This document shows positions 10,061 through 20,628 of a DNA stretch of 64,000 nucleotides, piece by piece. The notes under the pieces were generated by a model. It searched no databases, had not been told where the DNA came from, and saw nothing but the letters and a program-made list of their open reading frames with translations. How positions within the stretch are numbered: position 1 is the stretch's first letter; every line of letters starts with the position of its first letter. The translations under genes and the position numbers were made by a program. This stretch comes from Astrocystis sublimbata (Eukaryota > Ascomycota > Sordariomycetes > Xylariales > Xylariaceae): positions 248,001 through 312,000 of the forward strand of contig JAJNNY010000008.1 in the NCBI GenBank assembly GCA_022453515.1, in the 5' to 3' direction.

Positions 10061-11955
10061 CTACCGGCCCGCACTTGAGGGGTTGTGTTCCACGTCTTCT
10101 TCCTCATCTGCATATTCATCGTCTTCAAAGCCATCATCCGTGCTTTCAAGGCCGGGACCGCGAATGGCATACGTTGAGATCCAGCCGATGAGCGCGATTC
10201 CAGCAAAGAGACCCCACGCCAGAAGCTCTCCCTTGGGTCGCACATGTGTAGAGGCCGAGAAAAGAGCCCCCGAAATGAAGGGCCCTATGCTACGGCCTGC
10301 AGCGGACAATGACTGCGCGATGCCATTCAATGTGCCGAGGCTTGCGTGCGATGGTGCCGAATTTGTAATCTAATAGGGATTAGCATGCTTCTTACCACCA
10401 TGTTGAATAGACCACAACTTACTAGTAACATGACGCAGGACAATCCCCCAACAGCACATATATTTTTAATGACCAGTATAATCCCCAGCTCTGCGTATAG
10501 CCATAACTTGCTATTACCGAACCCAAAAGGGGGCGGGGAGTCCACATAGCCCACAAAGGGCATTAAAGCCATGGTGACTGCGAACCCGAACAATGAACCT
10601 CGGTAGGTGCCTACATTTCCCGCCCAGCCCTTAAGTGGTCGGAACAAGAATAGCTGAAACACAATGGTGAAGATGCCGGCGATGGACAACGCGATGCCGA
10701 TGACATCGGCGGGTAGATCCCGCCCTATCGGTTCCTGGCTCGAGGCAAAGACGGGATACAAACTGTTGAAAGAGCTATTAGATAGCTGGAAAATAAGGCT
10801 TGTGGCGAGGAGGACGATGGTTGTCCGATTCCTGAGCTGGCGCCAGGCTTCCGAATCCGAGGGCGACTTAGAATCATCGGACTCATCTGAAGGTTCCAGC
10901 AAAGCGCTGCTCTCTCCTAGGGCGGGATCGCCTTGTTCACTGAGTCCGTCATCGGCGACATCCGAATCTCTGCCGCCGGGCCAGGTCGTCCATGAACGTT
11001 CCGAGCTTCTATTACTCGTCGAAAAGTAGCGCAGCCAGGGGAACTTCTCGGTCCAGTCGGGATTCTCTTCTTTATCCTCCAGTGTCTCCTCGAACCAGAT
11101 GGCAAGCACCACGACACTGAAGGCCAATAGCGCAGAAGCCAAGATGTTGGGACCAAGGAAGGGGTACTGGTCACTGGCTACTCTGTCGACGAGAAGCCCA
11201 CCGAGTGCAGGACCGGTGATGCTACCAAGACTGTATACGACAGGTAGCCAGATGAAGGCTTTGCTTTGGTTGCTCCTATCCGTCAACTCGCCAAGACAAG
11301 AAGGGACGACAGCGGCATTGCCGTTGAGCAATCCCATGGCAACATGTACAAGTATGACCTGGTAATAGTGCTTGCAAAAGCCAAAGAGGACGAAGCAGAT
11401 GCACAGCAGGGAGGTGCCGACCAACATAATCGGCTTCCTCCCTACAATATCCGATAGATAGCCCCAGAAGAGATTAGTTGCCAGCTGGGCAAAAGCAAAA
11501 GACGAGGCCAGCAGGCCAACATATATCCCGACCTTATCGGGACCGACGCCGGGAAACGACGCGACCATTTCGGGGAGATAGGGCGATATAGAGTTCAGGG
11601 CAGATTGCTCAGCAAGCGACAGAAGGGCCAGCAACGCGAGCTGCTTCAGAGGCAGGGGTGTCGAGGTAGAATCGGAGGTGGGCGAGCTGTTTTCGGCGTC
11701 TTCGGAGTCGGCGCTCGGTCGACGGCCGGCCGACCTGGGGGCGGGCGTGGGAAATGTCTGATAATGATGGTGGCTGATGCCACGGTTGAGGCCGGCGGCC
11801 AGTCTCGCTCTGGGGGTCGATAGGGAGGGAGGCGGCGAGCCGGCGCGAAAAGAGCCAGACCGAGCGGTCTGGATTGAAGGCCGTGAATGCGCAGAGGTGG
11901 CGGATGCGACCGCCGCGTAGGTCGGACGAACCATGACTGCGGCGAGCTCGGACAA
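10061..11955 (-). CDS. MFS transporter, ZIFL/multidrug-like
   Basis: Two exons (11955-10423 and 10369-10061) joined at a GTAAGT donor, encoding 613 residues. The first ~105 residues are a Ser/Pro-rich cytosolic tail. They are followed by the drug:H+ antiporter pattern: LLSLAEQSALNSISPYLPEM for helix 1, then NLFWGYLSDIVGRKPIML, which is the DxxGRK loop between helices 2 and 3. Next come AMGLLNGNAAVVPSCLGELTD and SLGSITGPALGGLL. A long acidic/Ser-rich loop separates the two halves, and the last tail is Asp/Glu-rich (TDDGFEDDEYADEEEDVE). The family resembles fungal and plant zinc-induced-facilitator-like transporters, which move K+, Zn2+ chelators or drugs in plasma or vacuolar membrane. The substrate here is unknown. 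A second in-frame ATG (MVRPTYAAV) seven codons on could be the true start. Confidence 0.85.
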
Positions 11956-13029
11956 GAAGGGTGACGATAAAGCCGATAGTGTAGTAGAGGAGGAGTAGCT
12001 CGGGAAAAATGGATTCGCAGATGGTGATCAGGTCAAGACCGCCATGTTGATATCGACTTGGATGATGGCCGGTGGGACAATGGCAAGCTCGAATGCGATC
12101 AGGAACTAAAGGGCAGCTAGACTCTCTCTCGTCAAATGACCGATGAAAGCTTAGCAATTAAGGATGGAGAACTGCAAGCCCATCGTTGGTCGGGGTGCCT
12201 GTCAGACGTATATGTCGCAACGCCAGAGTCGGGATGTTGAAAACAGACAAGACGAGAATGATGAGAAGCTTCAGTTGAGCAAAGCTATCGAGCTATCCAT
12301 GGGGCCATGGATGGCAGTCTCGGCAGTGGCTGGGATTGGGGGGCGAGGGGGGCCTGGGGGGGTACCTAATGACGACACCTGGGCCCATTGAGCTGGGCGG
12401 ACCCACAACACCTGTTCAGCTACTACCTTGCACCTAGCTTAACTGCCGAGCTACCTAATAGGATCTACCTGCAGAGCTGAGCATTAGGGGATTTACAGCA
12501 GAGGCCATTTGAGGGACAAATAGCTGCTGCAATCAGAGCACGCCGATTTCAAATCAAACAACGGCAGAGGGTACCTAATGTCATGCATTACTATAGGTGC
12601 CGGAAATATTTCGCCATTTTACTAGCCTTCCAAGCTATTCAAACTTATTGGAATAACATGTTCTAAATCCATTTGCATACGCCATCTGTCAATAAATATT
12701 ATCTGTCTTTATTGATGCCCAGTTCTGACTCCAGGTTATAATAGCGAATCCATCTAAAACCAACAGGTAAGGACAGGAGCTGTCGCAATTGTGAACAGAC
12801 AGCATATATCCGCTCAAAGGTCCTGAAATGAATGTCTATCCTCTCATCTCCTCTCTTTATCAATTTATCCGTCTGGTCTTTCCGCGTCGAGTCATAATGG
12901 TATTCCGCTTCGTGTAGTAAACTCCAGTTTCCCAAGAGCAAATAAGGCAAGCAACTAACAATGCGAGCAAGCGAGTATCGGAAGTAACGAGAGTAGTAAG
13001 TCAGGCCGAGCCAACATCTAGATATCCAC
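11956..13029. other. Intergenic region with two GGTACCTAATG copies
   Basis: About 1.07 kb without a supported gene. Contains GGTACCTAATG at 12361-12371 and 12570-12580 and a G-rich run near 12337-12362. The open frame at 12699-13127 on the minus strand lies mostly downstream of the amine oxidase stop, overlaps its last coding bases in another frame, and resembles no family. Confidence 0.5.
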
Positions 13030-15478
13030 CTAGTCCTTCTTCCAAGGAAGGACCTTGGACAGCACCGACTTGCGTTTCTCTTTGTTCTCAGAGCTGCCGC
13101 TTCCCAGCGTCTTCGGGTCGATGCCATCTCCGGCGGTGCCCTGTCCGTGCGCCAGCGCGCTCGCCTGCGTAGATCCGTCGTTCTTCTCCCCGTCGGAGCC
13201 CACGTTCTTCCCGCAGCACGAGATGATCGTGCTGGTCTCGTTCTTCTTCATCGGCATGTCCAGCGCCGGGTTGCTCGTGAAGAAGTCCGCTGGACGGATA
13301 TGGAATTGGTGAATTTCCACAGGCCTGTTGCCATCATTAGCAACTAGCAATTCGCATTTGGTAGGAAGTAAAGTGTGATATTGTGAGGGGAACTGTGCAT
13401 CCAAACGGAGGATGCGCGGAACATGATGATCAGATCGTCTCAGGGGTTGGTGGGTAGAATGTCAGAGCACTTACATGACAGGCCAGTCTTCAACCCGCGG
13501 GTTGTGCGTGAGCCCGAAGACATTCCAGACAACCGGACTGCTTCGCTTTCCCGTCTCGCTGCTCGCGCTCGGCTCGTCGACGAACCAGTCGCCGCGCTCC
13601 ACCATGGCCTTGACGCCGCCCTCCTCCTTCTTGCTCTGGTTCGTGAACTCGCCCGCCGCCCAGAGCTCCTCGTCGCGGTAGCCCGTGACCCAGATATGGT
13701 GCCTCGCGTACGGCGCTCTGGCCGCCTGTGTGCTGTTCTCGTCGGCAAGCATGAGCTGCGTGGCGGGCGGGGCGAACTTGTAGGCTACGTTCTTCCCGCT
13801 GATCGGGTTCTTCTTATGCACGTTCTCCATCTTGACCGTCCTGTTCAGCTTTGGCTCGGCATCTGCGTACATGGCACTTTCCACGACTTGACGTTGGATT
13901 CCGTACCCGTTGCCGTGCGGGTTCGTCTCGGGGTTCATGGGGATGGGGTGGCTTTCCTCCAACACCACGGCTGTGTCGTTGTGGCCGTACGAGTCGATGC
14001 TGGGGTCGATCCGCACAGCGAAGATGTGTTGATGGTTCTGCGCCAGGACACCAGGGAACACCACGTTGCCATACTCGGAAACCTTGCCTTCGTCGATGGG
14101 CACCACGCTCACGATTCCGGTGGCCCGGGTCTCGACCGAGATTCCACCTGCCGTGTCCAGCTTGAAGGCAAAGACGTACTCGTAGTTCGCGAGAGTGGCG
14201 ATGAATTGGATAACAAACTCCCGAAGTCGTGTGACTACTGCACGGTTTGTTCGGAAGTTGGTGTGCTTCCATCCGATGCCTGCGCCCTGTTAGTCTCCTA
14301 TGCCTGTCTTAAAGTCACGTATAGTCAGTTGGTCACCTACCGTTGTCCTGCTCATGCATGCACACCACATTCTCAGCAACATCCGGCTTGCCTTCTGGAT
14401 CCGCCACGACGGCGCTTAGATAATGGATGGCACCGAGACAGTCGCATCCCAGCTTCAAGTTGTTGGCAGCCCGTCCGATACCGCCATCTCCGAAGTCGAA
14501 AGCCTGCTTGCGCTGGAACGGCGGCCGCGGGTCACCGTACGGGACAGTCATTTCCGAGAACGACAGACGGTATAATACCGGTCTTCCGTCGTAGCACACA
14601 TCGTGTAGAACGGCCCCCTCTCGTGGTGTGAAGCCTAGGCGGAACCGCCACTTCTGCCATTCCACCAGGTTGTCCGAGTGCACTTTGAACGAGGCGCCCT
14701 CGGGCTGCGTGATGTCAATGGGCTTCAGATCTGTGCGCAGCGGCCGGTCAAGGAGTTCAGGCACGTATTCGGCTGACTTATCGTGCCCGAACAGCTTCTT
14801 GGGCTCTGCGGCGCGTTCGGTGGGATACAGGCTATCGCCCTTTCCACCCGTCGCCAATCGATCAACGCGAATCAGCTTCTTGGTGGCGAAATCCATGACC
14901 GGGATGATAGGTATCGGGTAGCCATAGTGGTTCGCATCGGGATTGTCGTGAGACTTTTTGCGAGCATAAACGAGACCTTGCATGTAACGAGGCACCTCCT
15001 CGCCCGGGTCAAGCCCGCCATAGGGCCACGGATCTATCGTGATCTCGAAGCCTTCTGGCAGGGTGAATTCACTTATGGCGTCTTTGAACATGTCCGATGA
15101 GACACATGCGTCGTAGAATGTACTGAATTCGGGGGTCGTGTAGCTGGTCTGGCAGTATGCGGGGAAACTCTTGGTACGACGGATCTCCCCCGCCTCAACA
15201 TCGACGACTTCCTCATGGAGCTGGGGCACGCCATCCTGGACACGGTCGAATAGAACCGTCACCTGCCTCGGGATCGTGACTGTGGGTGTTTCTCCGGCAT
15301 GCTCTGCCGTGAGGAATTCAACGAGTGCGTCTCTCTTCGGTTCGTCCAAAAGGATGGATCGGAAGAAGAGAGTGATGTTGTCGCCGCCGTGCTTCTCGAC
15401 GACGAGAGTCCGCGCTTTCAGCAGTTCCTCTTTGGTAAGGGGCCGTAGCGGGTGAGGCAGCGTCTGGGTTCCAGACAT
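13030..15478 (-). CDS. Copper-containing primary amine oxidase (topaquinone)
   Basis: Oxidises primary amines to aldehyde, ammonia and H2O2. Three exons (15478-14341, 14279-13475, 13324-13030) give 745 residues. The cofactor motif T-x-x-N-Y-(D/E) is present as TLANYE, with Y412 the residue that becomes topaquinone. HEQDNGIGWKHTNFRTNRAVVTR crosses intron 1 and restores the family's conserved copper-side segment. The chain then has the His-rich NHQHIFAVRID (two copper ligands expected), and later the WPVMPVEIHQFHIRP segment across intron 2 and FFTSNPALD. The N-terminus begins with HPLRPLTKEEL, typical of fungal cytosolic or peroxisomal forms. It has no signal peptide, and the C-terminus (LPWKKD) is not a peroxisomal PTS1. 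Four HGATAR sites lie within 430 bases upstream. With the urea transporter this suggests nitrogen scavenging. Substrate preference (methylamine, benzylamine or polyamine) cannot be read from sequence. Confidence 0.95.
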
Positions 15479-16956
15479 GTTGAGCAGTCCCCAATATAAA
15501 CAGCGACAATATCGTAACGTGATGCTTGGTATTGCCGGCTTAGACGTAAAGACAGGGACTTAGTTAACTGAGATATGACCGCAAGCCAATTGGAATGAAC
15601 AACTTGATACTACCTGAGTAGATCAAGGTTGCCCGTATTTATGTATTTATAAGGCCTCCCTATAACGAGGAGATATCCCTATCTCGATAGCTGCCTCCCA
15701 TGAAACATGGCATGTAAGAGCTATATCATGTGTGAGCTGTCCGTATCAGAGGAAGGATGGAGGTAGTTGAGATAAGCAGCAAGCGAGGCAAAGTACCGAG
15801 CTTAGATACATGTAGTATCTCAGCTTGCCCGTCTAGTACGTACTTAAACAAGAGATACAAAGAGACTAAGTGGCAAGGGAATCCCGGGCAGGAGGTCCTG
15901 ATAGGGCAAATGGCGTCCTCCCGCAACCCCAGCGGGCAATATCCATTACTCGCTATTACAAGCTCTGTAACCTGACCCCCCAGTTCCCCAGCCGCAATCA
16001 CGAGGCCAGTGCGGGGCAGTATGCAATGGTTGCTGTTGTTTACCTGCTTCCGGATGGCTGCAGTTTGACTCACGATTACACACGGACGAGTAGAAACAGA
16101 ACATGGCCAGATCTTGGCTTCATCAGGCAGGTCCTGGCGACGCCCTGTGCCGACTCGTGCCCAATAATTGGTGCCTGATACGGGATTTGCGAGTCTTGGC
16201 TTGTCTGACTACGTCCGTTTACCGGATGACGACTCTCACGTATCACTGTATCAGTCCCACGTCAGTGTCGAGCATTGCCGCTATCTCGACTTATCACAGC
16301 GCGATAGCAACTGTGGGTTACGTACGTAGGTACCTAATGCATCCCCGGATCTCCTTACCCACAACCGTGCAGCGCAAGGGGGATCTTTATTTGCTTGCCG
16401 TCCCTGCACTATATTTGGCGTCGTGGTCGTCTCCCGCACCGGCACCGGCACCCCACGCCGTCCGCCGCTCGGCGATGGTAGGGTAGCAACACGTAGGTAG
16501 TTCACGCACATCAGGCCCGCATCGGATGTTCATACCGTGATCGAAGGGATATAGTCCTCCTCCATGTGAGCTTGCCGAGTCTTTGCAGGGTTGGCTATCT
16601 ACCTAAGGTTACCCCCCGGTCCATATGTTAGCCAAAGTATATGCAGTGAAACAAAACTGCAACATACCGCCAAATGAAGCATTGGATGGAGTAAGTGGCG
16701 AGGTGGCAGAAATCAACGAAACGCTTGGCCTCGAAGAATCTCTTTGCTACCGAGCTTGCTTGTATGATCACTCAGGATAGGTACCTAATGGAAGATGCAG
16801 TTTTCTTGAGCGCGCTGCTTGATACGGATGACGGGGTCACGACTAAAGGGCATTTTCCAACATGATTGGTAAACGGGAATAATACTACATGGATAATGCA
16901 TTCGATATACTATCATGTCATCGTTAACGCTATGTGCATATGTCTTCAATTCTATG
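15479..16956. other. Intergenic region upstream of amine oxidase
   Basis: About 1.48 kb between the GH3 stop and the amine oxidase start. It holds the amine oxidase promoter with GATA sites, two more GGTACCTAATG copies (16329-16339 and 16780-16790) and the GH3 3' region. No coding frame resembles a protein family. Confidence 0.5.
15679..15904. promoter_or_regulatory. Cluster of four HGATAR sites upstream of amine oxidase
   Basis: Within 226 bases there are AGATAG (15679-15684, minus strand), CGATAG (15685-15690), AGATAA (15770-15775) and TGATAG (15899-15904). They sit 200-430 bases upstream of the amine oxidase start. Two of them are directly adjacent and on opposite strands, an arrangement favoured by GATA factors. 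Fungal amine oxidase genes are known to be under nitrogen control; binding here is an inference. Confidence 0.45.
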
Positions 16957-19925
16957 CTACCAAGTACCGGAAATAGGAAGGTCCCTCGAACTATGTCCGA
17001 CCGAGAACTTATACTTCCCTTCAACTACCATGGCCCAATTCTGCTCATAGACATCCCAGTAACTCAAATCGCGTCTTGTCAATCTGAAGGTGACAGTCTT
17101 AGACTCCCCTTTCTGAAGCGGCAGCTTCTCGAACCCTCGCAGGACCTTGACAGGGAAATCGATCGTATTCGAGCCCGGATAGCTGAGATACAGTTGCGGG
17201 ACGACCTGGCCGATCGAGCCGGTATTCTTGACATCGACGGAGACCTCGACATAGGTCTCCCAAAGGTCGGGGTTTCCACCCTCGTCTCCTCCGGCGCCCG
17301 ACAGGGGCTGCTCGACATCGTACCCGTCAGGGTAGGGGTACGGATCAGACACAATGTCGTCGACGGTGTCGAGATACGGATAGACGTACTTCGACAGCTT
17401 GCGTATCTCGGCGGGGAACAGGGCCTCCTTCGCATCTGGGATTTTGGTGTCATACTTGGGGGGCACCGCAAAGTCCTTGGGTCGAGGAGCTGGTAGGCGG
17501 CTCTTGGGTTTGATCTCTTTCACAGCTAGATTCGCAAACTCAAACGTGGTGTAACTCAAGCCATATCCGAACTCGAACCGTGGATCGATGTTATACTTGT
17601 CAAAGTACCGGTAGTCGACGTTCAATCCCTCGTTAAAGTCTTGCTGAGGTACAAGACCGTTCGGCTTATACATGATCTGGCCCCCCTCTCCATAGTTCTC
17701 TAGTGTCTTGCCAATGGTCCACGGCAGCTTGCCGCTGGGATTGACCTCGCCGAGAATGACATCGGCCAAGGCATTGCCGCTTTCCTGGCCGGGTAGGTTG
17801 GCAAGTAATACGGCCTTGACGTTGGGTAAGTCGATCCATCGCTCCATGACAACCGGACCGACGGCGTGGACGACAACAAGCACTTGTCCATCACCTCCAT
17901 GACAGCCCTCAGCGACCTTGACAATTAGGTCGTCGCCGCCTTTTTGCAGGAACAAATCATTTCTGTCGCCTTTCACATCCCCCCAGGAGACGAAGCCTTC
18001 CCCAGAATCAGAGTTGGCAAATACGATGCAGATGTCTGCCTCTTTAAGAATACCAGGCTGCTTCTGAAAATTAGGCGTGTTCGTCAAATGCGTCGTCACT
18101 TTGACCCGCTTTGCATCCCACGCTTTGGTCAGAGCATCGTCGGGGGAAACGAGATACGGGAATTGGACGGCGCCTGATCCCCAGCCTGAGGCAAGGGATC
18201 CTTGGTTACAAGCACGATCATCGCAGGCATTGGGTCCGTCTCCAGGACCCGCATCTTCGCCGAAGATGGCGATCTTCAACGGCGCATTCTCTTCTTTGGC
18301 TTTACTGCTCGGCGTGCTTCCGTCGCGAGCAATAGGCAACAAGCCTTCGTTCTTTAACAAGACAGTGCCCTCTGCAGCAATGCGTCGCGCTAAGGTGGAG
18401 TGGTTTCCCATCACATTTACGAAGTCGTTGACCTTGCGCTGTTCTTGTTCAGTCGGACTTCCTGGGGCGTATACGCCTTTTTCCTTGTCGGTCCAAGAAG
18501 AGAAGTTAGGCCCTTTACGATCGTATTTCGACTCGTCGTCTTGGCCCATCTGGTACCACGCGGCAACGATGCGTGTGACCATATCATTGAGCCTGTCAAG
18601 AGGTACGGAACCGTTGAGGACTGCCCTCGTCAGCTCCGAACCCCAAAGCGATTTTCCGTTGGCCCAAAACAGTCCATCGCCGGGCATAGTCATCTAAACA
18701 GAAAGACGTTAGTGAGTGTGGTGTATAAACATCTTGCAGACCAAATATTTGGGCAACTACACAGTGGAAGATAAGCAAGGCGAGGTCTGGCATCACTTAC
18801 ATCTAAACCGGCAAGAGCAGAGGAGACACCGCCCCTCTGTGCGAGCCAGTCGCTCATGACGAAGCCCTGAAAGCCCATCTCGTCTCGGAGTAGACCGTTC
18901 AACAGCTTCGAATTGCCGCATGCATAAGAGTTGTTGATCTGGTTGTAACTGCACATGACACTCGCCACTCCCGCCTTAACAGCGTCCCCGAAGGGCCAGA
19001 GGTACAGTTCGTGCATGGTCCTATCGTCGACATTGGAGGATATAGCGTTTGCTAGACCCCACTCGAAAGATTGTCGAAAGTGCTCCTGCTCGTTAGCAAC
19101 AAGATGCTTGATGGTAGCCATGACACCCTCATCTTGCATGCCCCTGATCGATTGAGCTCCAGCAATGCCTTGCAGATAGGGGTCCGCGCCGAATCCTTCC
19201 CAGTTCCTGCCACCACCCGGCATCCGTCCGAGAGGGCCAATGCATGGTCCAAGTATGGCGTGTATTCCTTTCTTCCTCGCCTCGATGGCATGGGCATTGC
19301 CCCATTGATACATTAACTCCTTGTTCCAGGTCGCACCCACAGTCACACCGGCCGGGAAAGCCGTGGCATTATCGGTAAAGCGTATGCCTAAGGGGCCATC
19401 CTGCAAAGCCAGCGAGGGAAAGCCAACATTGAGGGCAGGACCGGTATTTCCAACGGCCGGTCCCATCATCCACCCCGTACCCGTAGTGATGTTCACCTTT
19501 TCGGGCAATGTCATCTTGGACACCATGGCGCTTGCCTTCCGATAGCTCTCGGCCCAGCTCTTCGTGGTGCCGCCCTTGGGCGTCGGGTACCAGGGCGGCG
19601 ACAGCCCGTCGGGGGGTGCTTGTGTGTATTTCTGGAAGGCGAAGAATCCGCCGGTGCCGAGCACGAGCCAGGCGAGGGCGAAGACGACCAGCGAAATAAT
19701 GATGCATCGTGTCGATCGGCCGGTGAAGCACGAACGGCATTGTAAGAGGCGGCGCTGGGGGCGCGGTTGGAAGACACCGGAGGGCTTCGACTCGGGACCC
19801 TGGAGGGGAGCGGTCTGGAGGAATTCGGTCGCATCGATGTCGGAGTCCATATCGGAGGAGTAGCGCAGGTAGCGACCGTAGCGCTCGTCCATGCTGTCCC
19901 GTTCTTTATTCTTGTTGGAGGCCAT
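16957..19925 (-). CDS. Membrane-anchored GH3 beta-glucosidase (bglE-like)
   Basis: Glycoside hydrolase family 3 enzyme that releases glucose from cello-oligosaccharides or other beta-glucosides. Two exons (19925-18801 and 18693-16957) join GLD to MTMPGDGLFW, restoring a conserved GH3 stretch; 953 residues in all. The first ~85 residues are soluble, Asp/Arg-rich and predicted cytosolic. A single hydrophobic helix (CIIISLVVFALAWLVLG) follows, so this is a type II membrane protein facing outward, as in Aspergillus BglE. The catalytic nucleophile is D359 in GFVMSDW. GPCIGPLGRMPGGGRNWEGF and IKHLVANEQEH are classic. The C-terminal domain ends with a fibronectin III-like fold (VLRGFEKLPLQKGESKTV). 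The start at 19925 has a near-perfect Kozak context (CCGCCATGG); an ATG 57 bases upstream is in frame but has a poorer context. A Zn2Cys6 gene lies just upstream on the same strand. Confidence 0.93.
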
Positions 19926-20628
19926 GGCGGGCGAGGACTGCCGCCTGAGCAGCTGGGTAACAGAGCTATGTGCAATGTGCAATGGATTTGATGGACAGTG
20001 GGCGAAGGTTGCAATGGTTGTTCTAGCTTATTCACATATCTTCAATATACAAGAATTGACACGCAAGCATGTCAATATGACTGGTGAGCAAGAAAGATAC
20101 GAGATGAAGAATGGGAGGAGAAGGTATCAGATTGGGCAGAGAGGTCTAAGATTCTAGAACACCTACAGGAGGTAAGGTAAGGAGAGCTCTTCCTTGTCTG
20201 CCCTGTAACCCCACGCCTTCCAGCACTGGATACCCGCTAATTGCGGACCAGACCGCCCTGTCTGGCCTGTAGTTCGGGTACCTGGGCCGCTAATCCGCTA
20301 GCTTCGCTTGCAGGCGAGAGGTGAGGTCATGTCATGGCCTCCTGCCCGCCACTCGTGCAACTCGTCCTCTTCCTCTCCACATCATTATCTGCAAGAACAT
20401 CTTCAACTACTCATATCATGGATGTTTTTGACAACAAATAAGTGGAAACAAACAAAAGAGCCTTCGACGAACATGCTGCATGCCTGGACGCCTGGCCTCC
20501 CAATGCTGACTTATAATACAGCGAGGTTTCCCTATGGCGCACACCGGCGCGGCGTATGCATGCCCAGGCATGATGCTACGTCAATGCCAATCAGACAAGC
20601 GAACCGCCGTTGAATTAGGTATTGGGTT
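19926..20628. other. Intergenic region between GH3 and the Zn2Cys6 gene
   Basis: About 700 bases that must contain the GH3 promoter and the 3' end of the upstream regulator gene. No RNA gene or conserved frame was recognised. Confidence 0.5.

Noticed and set aside
12699..13127. 142-codon frame after the amine oxidase
   Set aside because: Overlaps the amine oxidase end in another frame; composition Arg-rich and unlike a protein.
13423..14631. 402-codon open frame on the plus strand
   Set aside because: Antisense to conserved amine oxidase exons; no family likeness. GC-rich third positions create the long frame.
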